DNA of 26,211 nt from CAYOKT01 sp964404605. Lineage in GTDB: Bacteria > Electryoneota > Electryoneia > Electryoneales > Electryoneaceae. The translations under genes and the position numbers were made by a program. The stretch's first letter is position 1. Every line of letters starts with the position of its first letter. Of this stretch, positions 7,960-16,110 are shown piece after piece. Location of the stretch: contig CAYOKT010000039.1 of the NCBI GenBank assembly GCA_964404605.1, positions 1-26,211 on the forward strand, read 5' to 3'. Under the pieces are notes generated by a model that saw only the letters and a program-made list of their open reading frames with translations, searched no databases and had not been told where the DNA came from.

Positions 7960-10491
7960 GTGGTGCGGCGCTGGTTGGATCGTGCGGTTCACGCGTTGAT
8001 CTGGTTTATCGGAGGATTGCTCAGCGTTTCCGTGATCATCTCCGGCGTCCATGAGGCGACGAAACTGGCGAGCTGGGGGGAGTCCGGCATGGTGCTGAGC
8101 AGCGTCGTCCCGGCGGACAGCCTCGCTCGTTTCGTGAGAGTCGAACCCTCCGATTTTCTCCGGCCGCCCATCCCGGCGAACGGCGACACGCTGCTCCTGG
8201 TCGGCGATTCCACGGCTACCATGGAGCAGGTCACCTCGGTGTTCGACGCCCCCAATCCACCGGGCCGGGAAGTGAGTATCACCTTCCTGCATGACAGCGT
8301 CCCCCTGCAGACGACAGTCCGCACCCGGCGCCCGGCGGCGTCCTCGTTTTACGCCCTGCTGATCCTCCAGGTTTTCCGCTTCCTGATTGCGCTCTCCTTC
8401 ATCGCGGTCAGTTTCTGGGCCTTCCGCACGCGACCCGGCTCGGCGGGCATCCGGGCGCTGGCCCTCTTTGGTTTCGCGATGGCCTCTTTCCTGGTCCTTT
8501 CCGTGAGGGCGCTGAATGACAATTTCGCCGGTTTCACGATTCCCTATTTCTCCGTCATCCGGTCCGCGTTCACCCTCTTCGCCCTCTTCTTCGGGGCGTT
8601 CTGGCTGAACCTCCAGTTCTACTTCCCGCGGCCGTTGCCGTTCGTCCGCCGTCATCCGCTGCTCGTTCATGCCATCTGCTACCTGCCGCCGGCTCTGTTC
8701 TTTGTCTCGAGCGTGCTGGCCTCGCAAGCCCATGTTTGGTTTCTCCGCGTCGGTTTCCTCACCATGATCGGCGGGCTGGTCGGCGGGGGGTTCGCCCTGC
8801 TCTGGAGAAGCCATGTGCGGGCTTCCACCCCGCTGGAGAGACGGCAGACCCGGTTGGTACTCTGGGGTTCGGGCCTCGGGCTCGGCCTGCTTTTCGCCTT
8901 CTTCCTCGTGGTCTATCTCGGCGGCGACTGGTTCACATCGAGATCGTTCACCACGCAGTTGATCCTCGTCAACCTGCTGTTCCTCGCGCTGTTCTTCTCG
9001 CCCCTGAGTTTCGCCTGGGCGTTCGGGCGCTACGGTCTCCTCGAGGTGCAGGGGCGCCTGCGCCGGGGCACGCGTTTCCTCCTCGTGACCGGGGTGTTGC
9101 TCGCGGTTTTCTTCGCCGTGCTCTACGCCGCCAGCGAGCTGCTCGTCCGGAATCTCGGGATCACCGATCGCGCGCCGACCCTGATCCTCGCGCTCGTCCT
9201 CGCCCTCGGTTTCGCCCCGGCCCAGCGGCGCGTCCGGGGGGTGGTCGAAAGACGGTTCTTCCCCGAACGGGAGCAGCTCAGGAGGTTGCTGCGCGAGTTT
9301 CTCGACCGGGCCGGCGCGCTGCCCAACCGTGAAGCCCTGTGGACGGAGTTGTGCGCGCGGCTGAAGGAGGGAATGCGGGTCCGGGACTGCTTCACCGTGG
9401 CCCGGGCTCCCGGGGACGGCGCCTTCCTGCGCGAAGAGGTGGAGCCCACCCCGTTCGTGGAAGAGAGCGAAGCTGTGCGGCGCCTGTCGCACTCCAGCCG
9501 CCCGATGCTCCTCGATGAGGCCCTCGCCAGCGGCCGCGTCCGTTTCACCGGCGAGGAGCGGGCCTGGCTGCAGGAGCGACAGGTCGCCCTTCTCCTGCCG
9601 ATGATGGCGGGGAAACGGCTCACCGGATTCCTCTGCTTCGGGGCCAAGACCACCCTGGAGGAGTTCGATCCCGAGGAGTTGCGTGTTCTCACCGAACTCT
9701 CCTCCCAGGTTGCGCTGGCGGCGGAAAACCTGCTGCTGCTCGAGGAGAACCTCGAGAAGCAGCGGATGCAGGAGGAGCTGGAGCTCGCCAGGAACATCCA
9801 GGAGGGGTTCCTTCCCCGGACGCTGCCCGAGACCCCCGGCCTCGACCTGGCGGCCCTCTGCCGCTTCAGCCGCGAGGTGGCGGGGGACTACTACGATGTC
9901 ATCCCCCTCGGGGAGGACCGCACCGTGATCGCCATCGGGGATGTTTCCGGCAAGGGTGCGGGTGCGGCGCTGATCATGGCCAGCCTCCAGGCCTCGCTCC
10001 GCGCGCTCTCCGGGGTCGGGGTGGAGCTGGCGCAAATGGTCGAAGGGGTCAACAACCTCATCCACCAGAACACCCCGGCCGAGCAGTATGTCACCTTCTT
10101 CATCGCGATGTATGACGCCCGGAAGAGGGCGCTGAGCTATGTTAATGCAGGGCACAATCCGCCCGTGCTCTTTCGGGACGGCGGGGGCGAAGAGGAGCTG
10201 ACCGAGGGCGGCCTGATCCTCGGCGCGCTGCCCGATGTAAGCTACCGGGCGGGGAGGGTGCAACTCGCACCCGGCGATATGCTGTTGCTCTACACAGACG
10301 GGGTCACCGAGGCGATGAACCCGGAGGAGGAGGAGTTCGGCGAGGAGCGGCTGATGGACCTGGTCCGCGGCAGCCGCGCCCGGCCGCTGGAGGAGCTGCT
10401 CGAGGCGATCCAGGAGGAGGTGTCCCGCTTCACCGAGGGCCAGCCCTTCCCGGATGACTTCACCCTGCTCCTCGCCCGTGCCGTCGAGTGA
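7960..10491 (+). CDS. Membrane-anchored GAF-SpoIIE (PP2C-type) serine phosphatase
   Basis: This 843-aa signalling protein has a first membrane helix (about 11-30), then an extracytoplasmic part (31-125) whose second half resembles a PDZ fold (GDTLLLVGD, then PGREVSITF). A bundle of about eight membrane helices follows (133-420), then a GAF-like domain (about 455-595), a coiled-coil linker containing ELARNIQEGFLP (608-619) and a SpoIIE/RsbU phosphatase domain (about 630-843). Metal-binding motifs are intact: GDYYD 642-646, GDVSGKG 660-666, YTDGVTE 778-784 and PDDFT 831-835. It should dephosphorylate a phosphoserine anti-anti-sigma (STAS) partner in response to a membrane or ligand signal, but no sigma, anti-sigma or STAS gene is present in this window. 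It starts at GTG 7960 or the next GTG (7963), behind a long GGAGAGGGAGGGAGG run. Confidence 0.9.
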   Translation: MVRRWLDRAVHALIWFIGGLLSVSVIISGVHEATKLASWGESGMVLSSVVPADSLARFVRVEPSDFLRPPIPANGDTLLLVGDSTATMEQVTSVFDAPNPPGREVSITFLHDSVPLQTTVRTRRPAASSFYALLILQVFRFLIALSFIAVSFWAFRTRPGSAGIRALALFGFAMASFLVLSVRALNDNFAGFTIPYFSVIRSAFTLFALFFGAFWLNLQFYFPRPLPFVRRHPLLVHAICYLPPALFFVSSVLASQAHVWFLRVGFLTMIGGLVGGGFALLWRSHVRASTPLERRQTRLVLWGSGLGLGLLFAFFLVVYLGGDWFTSRSFTTQLILVNLLFLALFFSPLSFAWAFGRYGLLEVQGRLRRGTRFLLVTGVLLAVFFAVLYAASELLVRNLGITDRAPTLILALVLALGFAPAQRRVRGVVERRFFPEREQLRRLLREFLDRAGALPNREALWTELCARLKEGMRVRDCFTVARAPGDGAFLREEVEPTPFVEESEAVRRLSHSSRPMLLDEALASGRVRFTGEERAWLQERQVALLLPMMAGKRLTGFLCFGAKTTLEEFDPEELRVLTELSSQVALAAENLLLLEENLEKQRMQEELELARNIQEGFLPRTLPETPGLDLAALCRFSREVAGDYYDVIPLGEDRTVIAIGDVSGKGAGAALIMASLQASLRALSGVGVELAQMVEGVNNLIHQNTPAEQYVTFFIAMYDARKRALSYVNAGHNPPVLFRDGGGEEELTEGGLILGALPDVSYRAGRVQLAPGDMLLLYTDGVTEAMNPEEEEFGEERLMDLVRGSRARPLEELLEAIQEEVSRFTEGQPFPDDFTLLLARAVE

Positions 10492-10820
10492 ACCGATCCG
10501 AGGGGGGAAGATTCCCGGATGTCATCTCCTGCCCGGTCGCCCTTCGCCCGCTCACGGTTCCGGCCTGTCATGGCCGCGGGGACCGCCGGGACGGCGCGGG
10601 GAACGCCGGGTTCCATCCGCCCGGGACTCCAGCGACAATGGATGCGCGATCGTGGGTTGGCAACAGCGGGCGAGTTGCAGTCCAGTCGTGTCAACCTCTA
10701 CTATTGGGATTGATCAGGTTTCAGAGGAAAGACAGTTTCAAGCCCGGCGCATGTCGCAGGGGAACTGAAGAATCCTCTGTTGAAGCGGTGACTCGCATTC
10801 TTTGAGGAGGAATTCCTTCG
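10492..10820. other. 329-bp spacer before the nitronate monooxygenase-like gene
   Basis: No gene is convincing here. Short open frames exist, but they lack ribosome sites and family features. Base composition falls from very GC-rich near 10600 to mixed after about 10640. The only structured signals are the candidate promoter (10675-10704) and the GAGGAGG ribosome site (10804-10810) of the next gene. No terminator-like hairpin was found after the phosphatase. Confidence 0.5.
10675..10704 (+). promoter_or_regulatory. Possible promoter of the nitronate monooxygenase-like gene
   Basis: TTGCAG (10675-10680) and TACTAT (10699-10704) are 18 nt apart, the same spacing as the candidate before the aldolase gene (TTGCGT, 18 nt, TACGTT). 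Matches to the sigma-70 consensus are moderate (3/6 and 4/6). The leader would be about 110 nt. Confidence 0.3.
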
Positions 10821-11927
10821 TTGGACAGCCAGATGAAACCCCTTCGCATGGGAAAGCTGACCGCCCCGGTTCCCATCATCCAGGGCGGCATGGCAGTGGG
10901 TATCTCACTGTCGGGTCTCGCGTCGGCTGTCGCCGACAACGGCGGGATCGGCGTAATCGCCTCGGCCGGGATCGGCCTGACCGAGCCCGATTCCTTCAAG
11001 CGCTTTCTTGCAGCCAATGATCGGGCGCTCCGCCGCGAGATCCGCAAAGCCCGCGCCGCCACGTCGGGTATCCTCGGCGTGAACATCATGGTCGCGCTCA
11101 CCAATTTCGAGGAAGTCGTGCGCTCCTCGATTGAAGAGGGGATCGACATCATTTTCTCGGGCGCCGGACTCCCGCTGAATCTGCCGAAATTGCGCCCCGA
11201 AGACGCCGGGACCAAGCTCGTCCCCATCATCTCCTCGGGTCGCGCTGCGGCGCTGCTGTGCCGGAAATGGACGGAGAAATACGGCTACCTGCCGGATGGG
11301 ATGGTTGTGGAAGGTCCGCTCGCCGGGGGGCATCTCGGCTTCCATCCCGATCAGATCTTCGATCCCGCGCATGCGCTGGAAAACCTGGTACCGGAGGTGA
11401 TCGAGGCGGTACGGCCCTTCGCCGACAGGTATGGCAGGGAGATTCCCGTAATCGCCGCGGGCGGTATCTACACCGGCGCGGACATCTATAAGTTCATGAA
11501 GCTGGGAGCCTCGGCCGTTCAGATGGGAACCCGCTTTGTGGTCACGGACGAATGCGATGCGTCCCGGGAGTTCAAACAGGCCTACCTGGACTCGCGGCAG
11601 GAAGACATCATGATCATCAAGAGTCCGGTCGGCTTGCCGGGCAGGGTGATTCGCAATCCCTTTATCGAAGCCGTGAACCGCGGGGAAAAGGTGCCGTTCA
11701 AGTGCCCTTATCACTGCATTATCACCTGCGATTACGAGCACAGCCCCTACTGCATTGCACTGGCATTGACCAATGCTCAGAGGGGCAATTTCAAACATGG
11801 CTTCCCGTTTGCCGGGGCGAACGCCTACCGCACCACCGAAATCATCCCGGTGAAACAATTGATGAATTCACTGATCGAGGAATACAACGAAGCTGTGGCT
11901 GAAACTTCACCTGGATTATTGTCGTGA
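10821..11927 (+). CDS. Nitronate monooxygenase / 2-nitropropane dioxygenase-like flavoenzyme
   Basis: This 368-aa FMN-dependent TIM-barrel enzyme belongs to the NMO/FabK-like family. The N-terminal PIIQGGMAVGIS and NGGIGVIAS strands, GPLAGGHLGFH around residues 165-175, AAGGIYTG and ASAVQMGTRFV (phosphate/FMN loops) are all present. The C-terminal part has a Cys cluster, CPYHCIITCDYEHSPYC, seen in an NMO subgroup of unclear substrate; whether it binds metal or stays reduced is unknown. TTG 10821 is preferred because GAGGAGG ends 10 nt upstream; ATG 10833 is the alternative and would leave a 22-nt gap. It stands alone, and its codon use is less GC-biased than that of its neighbours, so transfer is possible. 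Without biochemistry, nitronate oxidation, an enoyl-ACP reductase-like role or another flavin reaction all remain open. Confidence 0.85.
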   Translation: MDSQMKPLRMGKLTAPVPIIQGGMAVGISLSGLASAVADNGGIGVIASAGIGLTEPDSFKRFLAANDRALRREIRKARAATSGILGVNIMVALTNFEEVVRSSIEEGIDIIFSGAGLPLNLPKLRPEDAGTKLVPIISSGRAAALLCRKWTEKYGYLPDGMVVEGPLAGGHLGFHPDQIFDPAHALENLVPEVIEAVRPFADRYGREIPVIAAGGIYTGADIYKFMKLGASAVQMGTRFVVTDECDASREFKQAYLDSRQEDIMIIKSPVGLPGRVIRNPFIEAVNRGEKVPFKCPYHCIITCDYEHSPYCIALALTNAQRGNFKHGFPFAGANAYRTTEIIPVKQLMNSLIEEYNEAVAETSPGLLS

Positions 11928-12310
11928 TAATCGGCCGACAGGGTGAAATAACACAGTTGTATCATGGATACGAGGGCTATTTCCGTCCACTGGGCGCGTT
12001 GCAGCGGCAAAACACCATCGTCTTCTCCGGATATGGTCACATGGAGTTCCGCTTTTCCTACCCCCGAAAAGCACAACGGATGCCCCAAGCCGGTGAATAC
12101 CGGAGCGATTACGCGATCCAGACCTATCGGGTCACCGGGGAGCAAACGGGGCTGTGTGCATGATAGCGCCATGTCCGGGAACTACGCTGTTCGCCTCACC
12201 ATGAGCCTTTCCGTGAATCGTCCGGCAACCCCTCTAACTCACTTCTATAAGCGGGGATTACCCTGCACTCCTGAAGCGGTTGATGAAGCATTTCACCGGG
12301 ACGGCCGGTC
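11928..12310. other. 383-bp lower-GC spacer without a convincing gene
   Basis: An open frame of 79 codons beginning at GTG 11924 overlaps the previous stop as GTGA. Other frames of similar length cross the region on both strands. None has a ribosome site, a recognisable domain or a codon pattern like the neighbours. Base composition is close to 50% GC at 11941-12000, far below the flanking operons. A small GTATC-ATG-GATAC palindrome lies at 11959-11971. The stretch may be a decayed gene, a leader or insertion debris. Confidence 0.45.
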
Positions 12311-13519
12311 ATGAGTCCCTCGCACCCGGCCTCTTCCGGCACTGCCTTCTCCCGGCGGGAAGCCTCCCTCGCCTGGCCCGTGGAATCCGAGGTCGGTCCG
12401 GGTCTCTCCGGGGCGGTCGCCTGCGGCACCCGGGTGGCCCGGCTCGATCCCGGCGGCGGCACCCTCGAGTTGCGCGGCGTGCCGATCGAGGAACTCGCGG
12501 AACGGCCGGATTTCGAACGCGTCGCCTTCCTGCTGATCGAAGGCCGCCGGGCGGAAGAGGACCCGGAGGGGTGGGCGGGCTGCCGCGCCCGGTTGCGCGC
12601 CGGGCGGAACCTTCCGCGTGAAGTGATCGAGCTTATCTACGGTCTTGACCCCGGGATCCACCCGACGCGCCTGCTGCGGGCGGGGGTGAGCGCTCTCGGC
12701 TGCCATGTGATGCGCGGGACCGGGGAGCAGGACCCCGCCCGGCGGTGGGAGGAGATGACGCTCATCGGCCAGGTCTGCGGGCTGGTCGCCGTCGTCGCCC
12801 GCCGGCGCAGGGGCCTGCCGCCCCTCGAGCCCGATCCGGACAGCAGCCTCGCCGAAGGATTATTGCGCGTTCTGCTGGACCGCACGCCGGAGGCGGAGGA
12901 GGTCAGGGCGCTGGACCTGGGCTGGATCCTCTACGCCGATCACGGCCTCGATGCGCCGACCTTCACCTCGATGATCGTCGCCTCCACCCTTGCCGATCCC
13001 TACTACAACATCGTCGCGGGCCTGTCGGCGCTGCGCGGGCCCCGCCAGGGCGGAGCGGGCGAGGAGGTGCTGCGCCAGGTGCTCGCGCTGCGCGACGGCC
13101 GCGTCGCCCGGGCCTGGGTGCGCGGGATGCTCGCGCAGGGGTGGCGGATTCCGGGGTTCGGCCATCGTCTCTACCGGCGTCCCGAGCCGAGAGTCGAGAT
13201 CTTCCGCGAATGGGCCGCGCGACTGGCCCGGGCGCGGGGCCGGGAGCTGCTCTACGACGTGGTCCGGGCTGTCGAGGAGGAAGCCGGTCCGCCCCTTGCG
13301 AAGAAGGGGGTGTATGTCAACATCAACCTCTACGCCGCGCCGCTCTTCCACCTCCTCGGTGCGGAGACGGCGCTGGTCCCCTGCCTGGTCGCCGTCGGCC
13401 GGATGGCGGGGCTGGCTGCACGCGTCCGCGAGTACCTCGCGCACAACCGTCTCTTCCGCCCGTTGGCGCGGTATGTGGGGCCGGGGGAGCGGCATTTCCC
13501 ACGGAAGGGCGGCCGATGA
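12311..13519 (+). CDS. Citrate synthase homologue with altered catalytic His and Asp
   Basis: This 402-aa protein aligns along its length with type II citrate/2-methylcitrate synthases: LRGVPIEELA (54-63), DHGLDAPTF (210-218), VASTLADPYY (223-232), GFGHRLYRRPEPR (282-294) and NRLFRPLARYVGP (379-391). Two of the three catalytic residues are changed. The usual GPLHGGAN reads GPRQGGAG, with Gln246 at the His position, and the usual NVDFYSG reads NINLYAA, with Asn339 at the Asp position. His285 and the substrate arginines Arg294 and Arg364 are kept, but RPR reads RPL at 383-385. It is therefore unlikely to catalyse condensation alone. Its stop overlaps the next citrate synthase start (ATGA), which suggests a regulatory or heterodimer subunit. 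The N-terminal 30 residues are extra, and the ribosome site is weak. Residue equivalences come from an alignment by eye. Confidence 0.8.
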   Translation: MSPSHPASSGTAFSRREASLAWPVESEVGPGLSGAVACGTRVARLDPGGGTLELRGVPIEELAERPDFERVAFLLIEGRRAEEDPEGWAGCRARLRAGRNLPREVIELIYGLDPGIHPTRLLRAGVSALGCHVMRGTGEQDPARRWEEMTLIGQVCGLVAVVARRRRGLPPLEPDPDSSLAEGLLRVLLDRTPEAEEVRALDLGWILYADHGLDAPTFTSMIVASTLADPYYNIVAGLSALRGPRQGGAGEEVLRQVLALRDGRVARAWVRGMLAQGWRIPGFGHRLYRRPEPRVEIFREWAARLARARGRELLYDVVRAVEEEAGPPLAKKGVYVNINLYAAPLFHLLGAETALVPCLVAVGRMAGLAARVREYLAHNRLFRPLARYVGPGERHFPRKGGR

Positions 13520-14646
13520 AAGGCGGACGTTTCCCGGCGCGGCGGCAGGTCTATGACCGGGGCCTCGCGGGGCTGGTGGCGGGGGAGACCGAAATCAGCG
13601 AGATCGACGGCGCGCGCGGCCGTCTCCGCTACCGGGGCTACCCGGTGGAGGAGCTGGCCCGGGAGGCCACCTTCGAGCAGGTCAGCTACCTCGTTCTCCA
13701 CGGCGAGCTGCCGGCGCCGGCGGAGCTGGGTGCCTGGGATGCGGAGCTGAAGAGCTGGCGTGAGCCGCCCGCGCAGGCCCTCGCGGTCCTCGACCGCCTC
13801 CCGGCGGACGCCCACCCCCTCGCCCTCTACCGCAGCATGATGACCGTGGCGGCGTGCCTGATCCCCGAAGCGGAGAACACGCGGGTGGACGCCCAGTGGC
13901 GGCGTCCGGCGCGCATCCTCGCCTGGACGGCGGGACTCGCCGCGGCGGCCGTCCGTCACCTCCGGGGCGAGGGACCTCACCCGCCGGATCCGGAGGCCTC
14001 CTTCGCGGAGAATTTCCTTCTGCAGACCCTCGGGGAGATGCCGGACGAGGAGGCGGTGCGCGCCTTCGAGGTGAGCCTGATCGTGCAGGCGGAGCACGGC
14101 CTGCACGCCGCCGCCCTCGCCGCCCTCACCGTAATATCCACCGGCGCGGACCTCGGCAGCGCGGTTCTCGCCGGGATGGGAGCGCTCTCCGGCGCGCTGC
14201 ACGGGGGCGCGAACCAGACCGCCTTCGAGATGCTGGCGGCGCTGGACGGCCCGGAGCAGGCCCGCCGCTGGGCGCGCGAGCGCCTCGCGGAGGGGTACCG
14301 CTTCCCCGGCTTCGGCCACCGGGTGTACAAGTGCCCCGACCCGCGTGTCAAGGTGCTCCAGCCCTATGCGGAGCGTCTTCTCCGGCGGGCGGGGATGGAG
14401 CGGTTATGGGAGACCTGGACGGCGCTGCGCGGGGAGGTGGAGGCGGCCCTCGGCCCGAGGGGGATCTTCACCAACGTGGATGCGGTCACCGGGCTTCTCT
14501 ACCATCCCATCGGCCTGCCGGTCTCCGCCTTTCCGATTCCCTTCGCGCTGGCGATCCAGACGGGCTGGATGGCACACTGCCTCGAGTACATCCCCGAGGG
14601 CCCGATGATCGAACCGGGCGCGGTATATGTCGATTCGCCGGGTTGA
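13516..14646 (+). CDS. Citrate/2-methylcitrate synthase family enzyme
   Basis: This 376-aa type II citrate synthase-fold protein should join an acyl-CoA to a keto acid. The catalytic set is present: His229 in GALHGGAN, His268 in GFGHRVYK and Asp322 in TNVDAVTG. The N-terminal ISEIDGARGRLRYRGYPVEEL (about 27-47) is typical. Arg277 (DPR) is kept. However, the arginine normally in the SRVAGW context is Gln348 (IQTGW), and the conserved RPR near the C-terminus reads EPG (366-368). These positions bind oxaloacetate/citrate carboxylates, the last one across the dimer, so the substrate may not be plain oxaloacetate. It is translationally coupled to the preceding homologue, and the aminotransferase follows after 33 bp. 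It may be the active partner of a hetero-complex. The specificity call is inference. Confidence 0.85.
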   Translation: MKGGRFPARRQVYDRGLAGLVAGETEISEIDGARGRLRYRGYPVEELAREATFEQVSYLVLHGELPAPAELGAWDAELKSWREPPAQALAVLDRLPADAHPLALYRSMMTVAACLIPEAENTRVDAQWRRPARILAWTAGLAAAAVRHLRGEGPHPPDPEASFAENFLLQTLGEMPDEEAVRAFEVSLIVQAEHGLHAAALAALTVISTGADLGSAVLAGMGALSGALHGGANQTAFEMLAALDGPEQARRWARERLAEGYRFPGFGHRVYKCPDPRVKVLQPYAERLLRRAGMERLWETWTALRGEVEAALGPRGIFTNVDAVTGLLYHPIGLPVSAFPIPFALAIQTGWMAHCLEYIPEGPMIEPGAVYVDSPG

Positions 14647-14679
14647 ACGCTGCCATGTGACGCGCTGGGGGAGGACCGC

Positions 14680-15861
14680 ATGCCGAAACCGTCCGAGTAC
14701 CGGAATCTCTCGTTTCGCCACACCCTGTTCTCCCGCATCCGCGAGGAGATCGAGAAGCGCACCGCGGGACGGGGCGGGGAGGACCTGATCGCCCTGCACG
14801 TGGGCGACACTCACTTCGACCTGCCCCGCGAGCTGCTGGAGCCCCTGCCGGAAGAGCCCTGGGGCGAGCGCCTCAGCCGGTACGGCGACACCCAGGGCGA
14901 GATCGAGCTCCGCCGCCGTCTCGTGGAGAAGCTGCGGCGCCGGAACCGCCTGCCGGTCAGCAGCGGGCGGGAGATCCAGCTCACCTTCGGCGCCACCGGG
15001 GGGCTGTTTCTCGCCATGCGCCGTCTGCTCCGGCCCGGCGACGAGGTGCTGGTGCTCGCCCCCCACTGGACCATTCTCCGCGTGGTCGCCGCCACGGCGG
15101 GGGTGAAGCTGGTGATGGTGCCCGCCTTCGACCGGCTCGCCGGAGAGCCCGGAAGGACCGACCTCGCGGAGTGGCTGGCCCCCTGCCTGGGCGACCGCAC
15201 GGCGGCGCTCTACTTCAACAGCCCCAACAACCCCAGCGGCGTGATGCTGACCCCGGAACACCTCGCCTCCATCGCCCGCTTCGCCCGGGAACGGGACCTG
15301 TGGGTCTTCGCCGATGAGGCCTACGAGGATTTCGTCTGGAACGATGTGCCGTATGCCAGCATCGGCTCTCTGGAAGGGATGTTCGAGCGCACGGTGAGCG
15401 TGTTCAGCTTCTCCAAGTCCTATGCCGCCGCGGGGCTGCGCCTGGGCTATGTCGCCGCGCCCGCCGGGGTGATCGCCGCGCTCAACCCCGCCCATGTCGG
15501 GGTCGGCTACGAGCCGCCACGCCCCGCGCAGGTGCAGGCCATCCGCGGGATCGAGCGCCATGGAGCGGTCGTGGATCGGCTGCGCGCCGCCTACCGCGAG
15601 GGGCTCCGCGCGGCGGTGGAGAACCTCCGGCGGCCGTACCTCGGCGGGGAGGGGTCGTTCTACCTCTTCATCGACCTGGGGGAGGAGTGGGCGGCGCTGG
15701 ATGACGAGGCGCGGCTCGAACGAATGCTGAGCTCCGGGGTCGTGCTCGCGCCCGGCTCGCCCTTCGGAGGGGAACGCTACCGGCGGTGGGCGCGGTTCTG
15801 CTACACCTCCGAGCCGCCCGAACGGGTTGCGGAAGCCGCCCGGAGAGTTAACCTGCTGTGA
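14680..15861 (+). CDS. Class I/II pyridoxal-phosphate aminotransferase
   Basis: This 393-aa fold-type I aminotransferase has the hallmarks NSPNNPSG (180-187), ADEAYEDF (211-218, with Asp212 contacting the pyridine ring and Tyr215), SFSKSYAAAGLRLGY (243-257) with Lys246 as Schiff-base lysine and Arg254 for phosphate, and Arg372 near ARFCYTS for the substrate carboxylate. The start has an excellent GGGGGAGG 6 nt upstream. It lies in the run with the citrate synthase pair and is followed by a nitrilase-fold amidase, so a reaction on glutamate/2-oxoglutarate, aspartate/oxaloacetate or glutamine would fit the neighbourhood. The sequence does not reveal the amino-acid specificity (aspartate, aromatic, glutamine or kynurenine type). 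Confidence 0.9.
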   Translation: MPKPSEYRNLSFRHTLFSRIREEIEKRTAGRGGEDLIALHVGDTHFDLPRELLEPLPEEPWGERLSRYGDTQGEIELRRRLVEKLRRRNRLPVSSGREIQLTFGATGGLFLAMRRLLRPGDEVLVLAPHWTILRVVAATAGVKLVMVPAFDRLAGEPGRTDLAEWLAPCLGDRTAALYFNSPNNPSGVMLTPEHLASIARFARERDLWVFADEAYEDFVWNDVPYASIGSLEGMFERTVSVFSFSKSYAAAGLRLGYVAAPAGVIAALNPAHVGVGYEPPRPAQVQAIRGIERHGAVVDRLRAAYREGLRAAVENLRRPYLGGEGSFYLFIDLGEEWAALDDEARLERMLSSGVVLAPGSPFGGERYRRWARFCYTSEPPERVAEAARRVNLL

Positions 15862-15911
15862 GCCGGTCCGGGTGATGAGCAGGGAGTTTCCGGCGCCGTT
15901 GTCTCCCGGCG

Positions 15912-15972
15912 GAGGAGCACGGGGTAAAAGCGGGAATCCGGGGGTCCGAGGGGAGGGCGGGCGGTGCTCCTC
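15912..15972 (+). repeat. Spaced inverted repeat in the aminotransferase-amidase spacer
   Basis: Perfect 9-bp arms GAGGAGCAC (15912-15920) and GTGCTCCTC (15964-15972) are separated by 43 bp of G-rich DNA within the 249-bp spacer at 15862-16110. The rest of the spacer has no gene. There is no T-run, so it is not a classical terminator. It could form an RNA processing or attenuation structure, but chance is possible at this GC content. Confidence 0.3.
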
Positions 15973-16110
15973 TCCCGATGCGCCGAACGAATTCGCCGCG
16001 CGCGGGGACCGGGCGGCTCAACGAGCGTGCAATGGATGTAGATTTCCCGGCAGCAAACGGCACCGCCGGCGGAGGTCGGCGGTCCCGCCGGGGTTCGCGG
16101 GGGAGGAACG

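Noticed and set aside
11924..12163. 79-codon frame overlapping the nitronate monooxygenase-like stop
   Set aside because: No ribosome site or recognisable motif, and the opposite strand and another frame are equally open. I list the region as a gene-free spacer.
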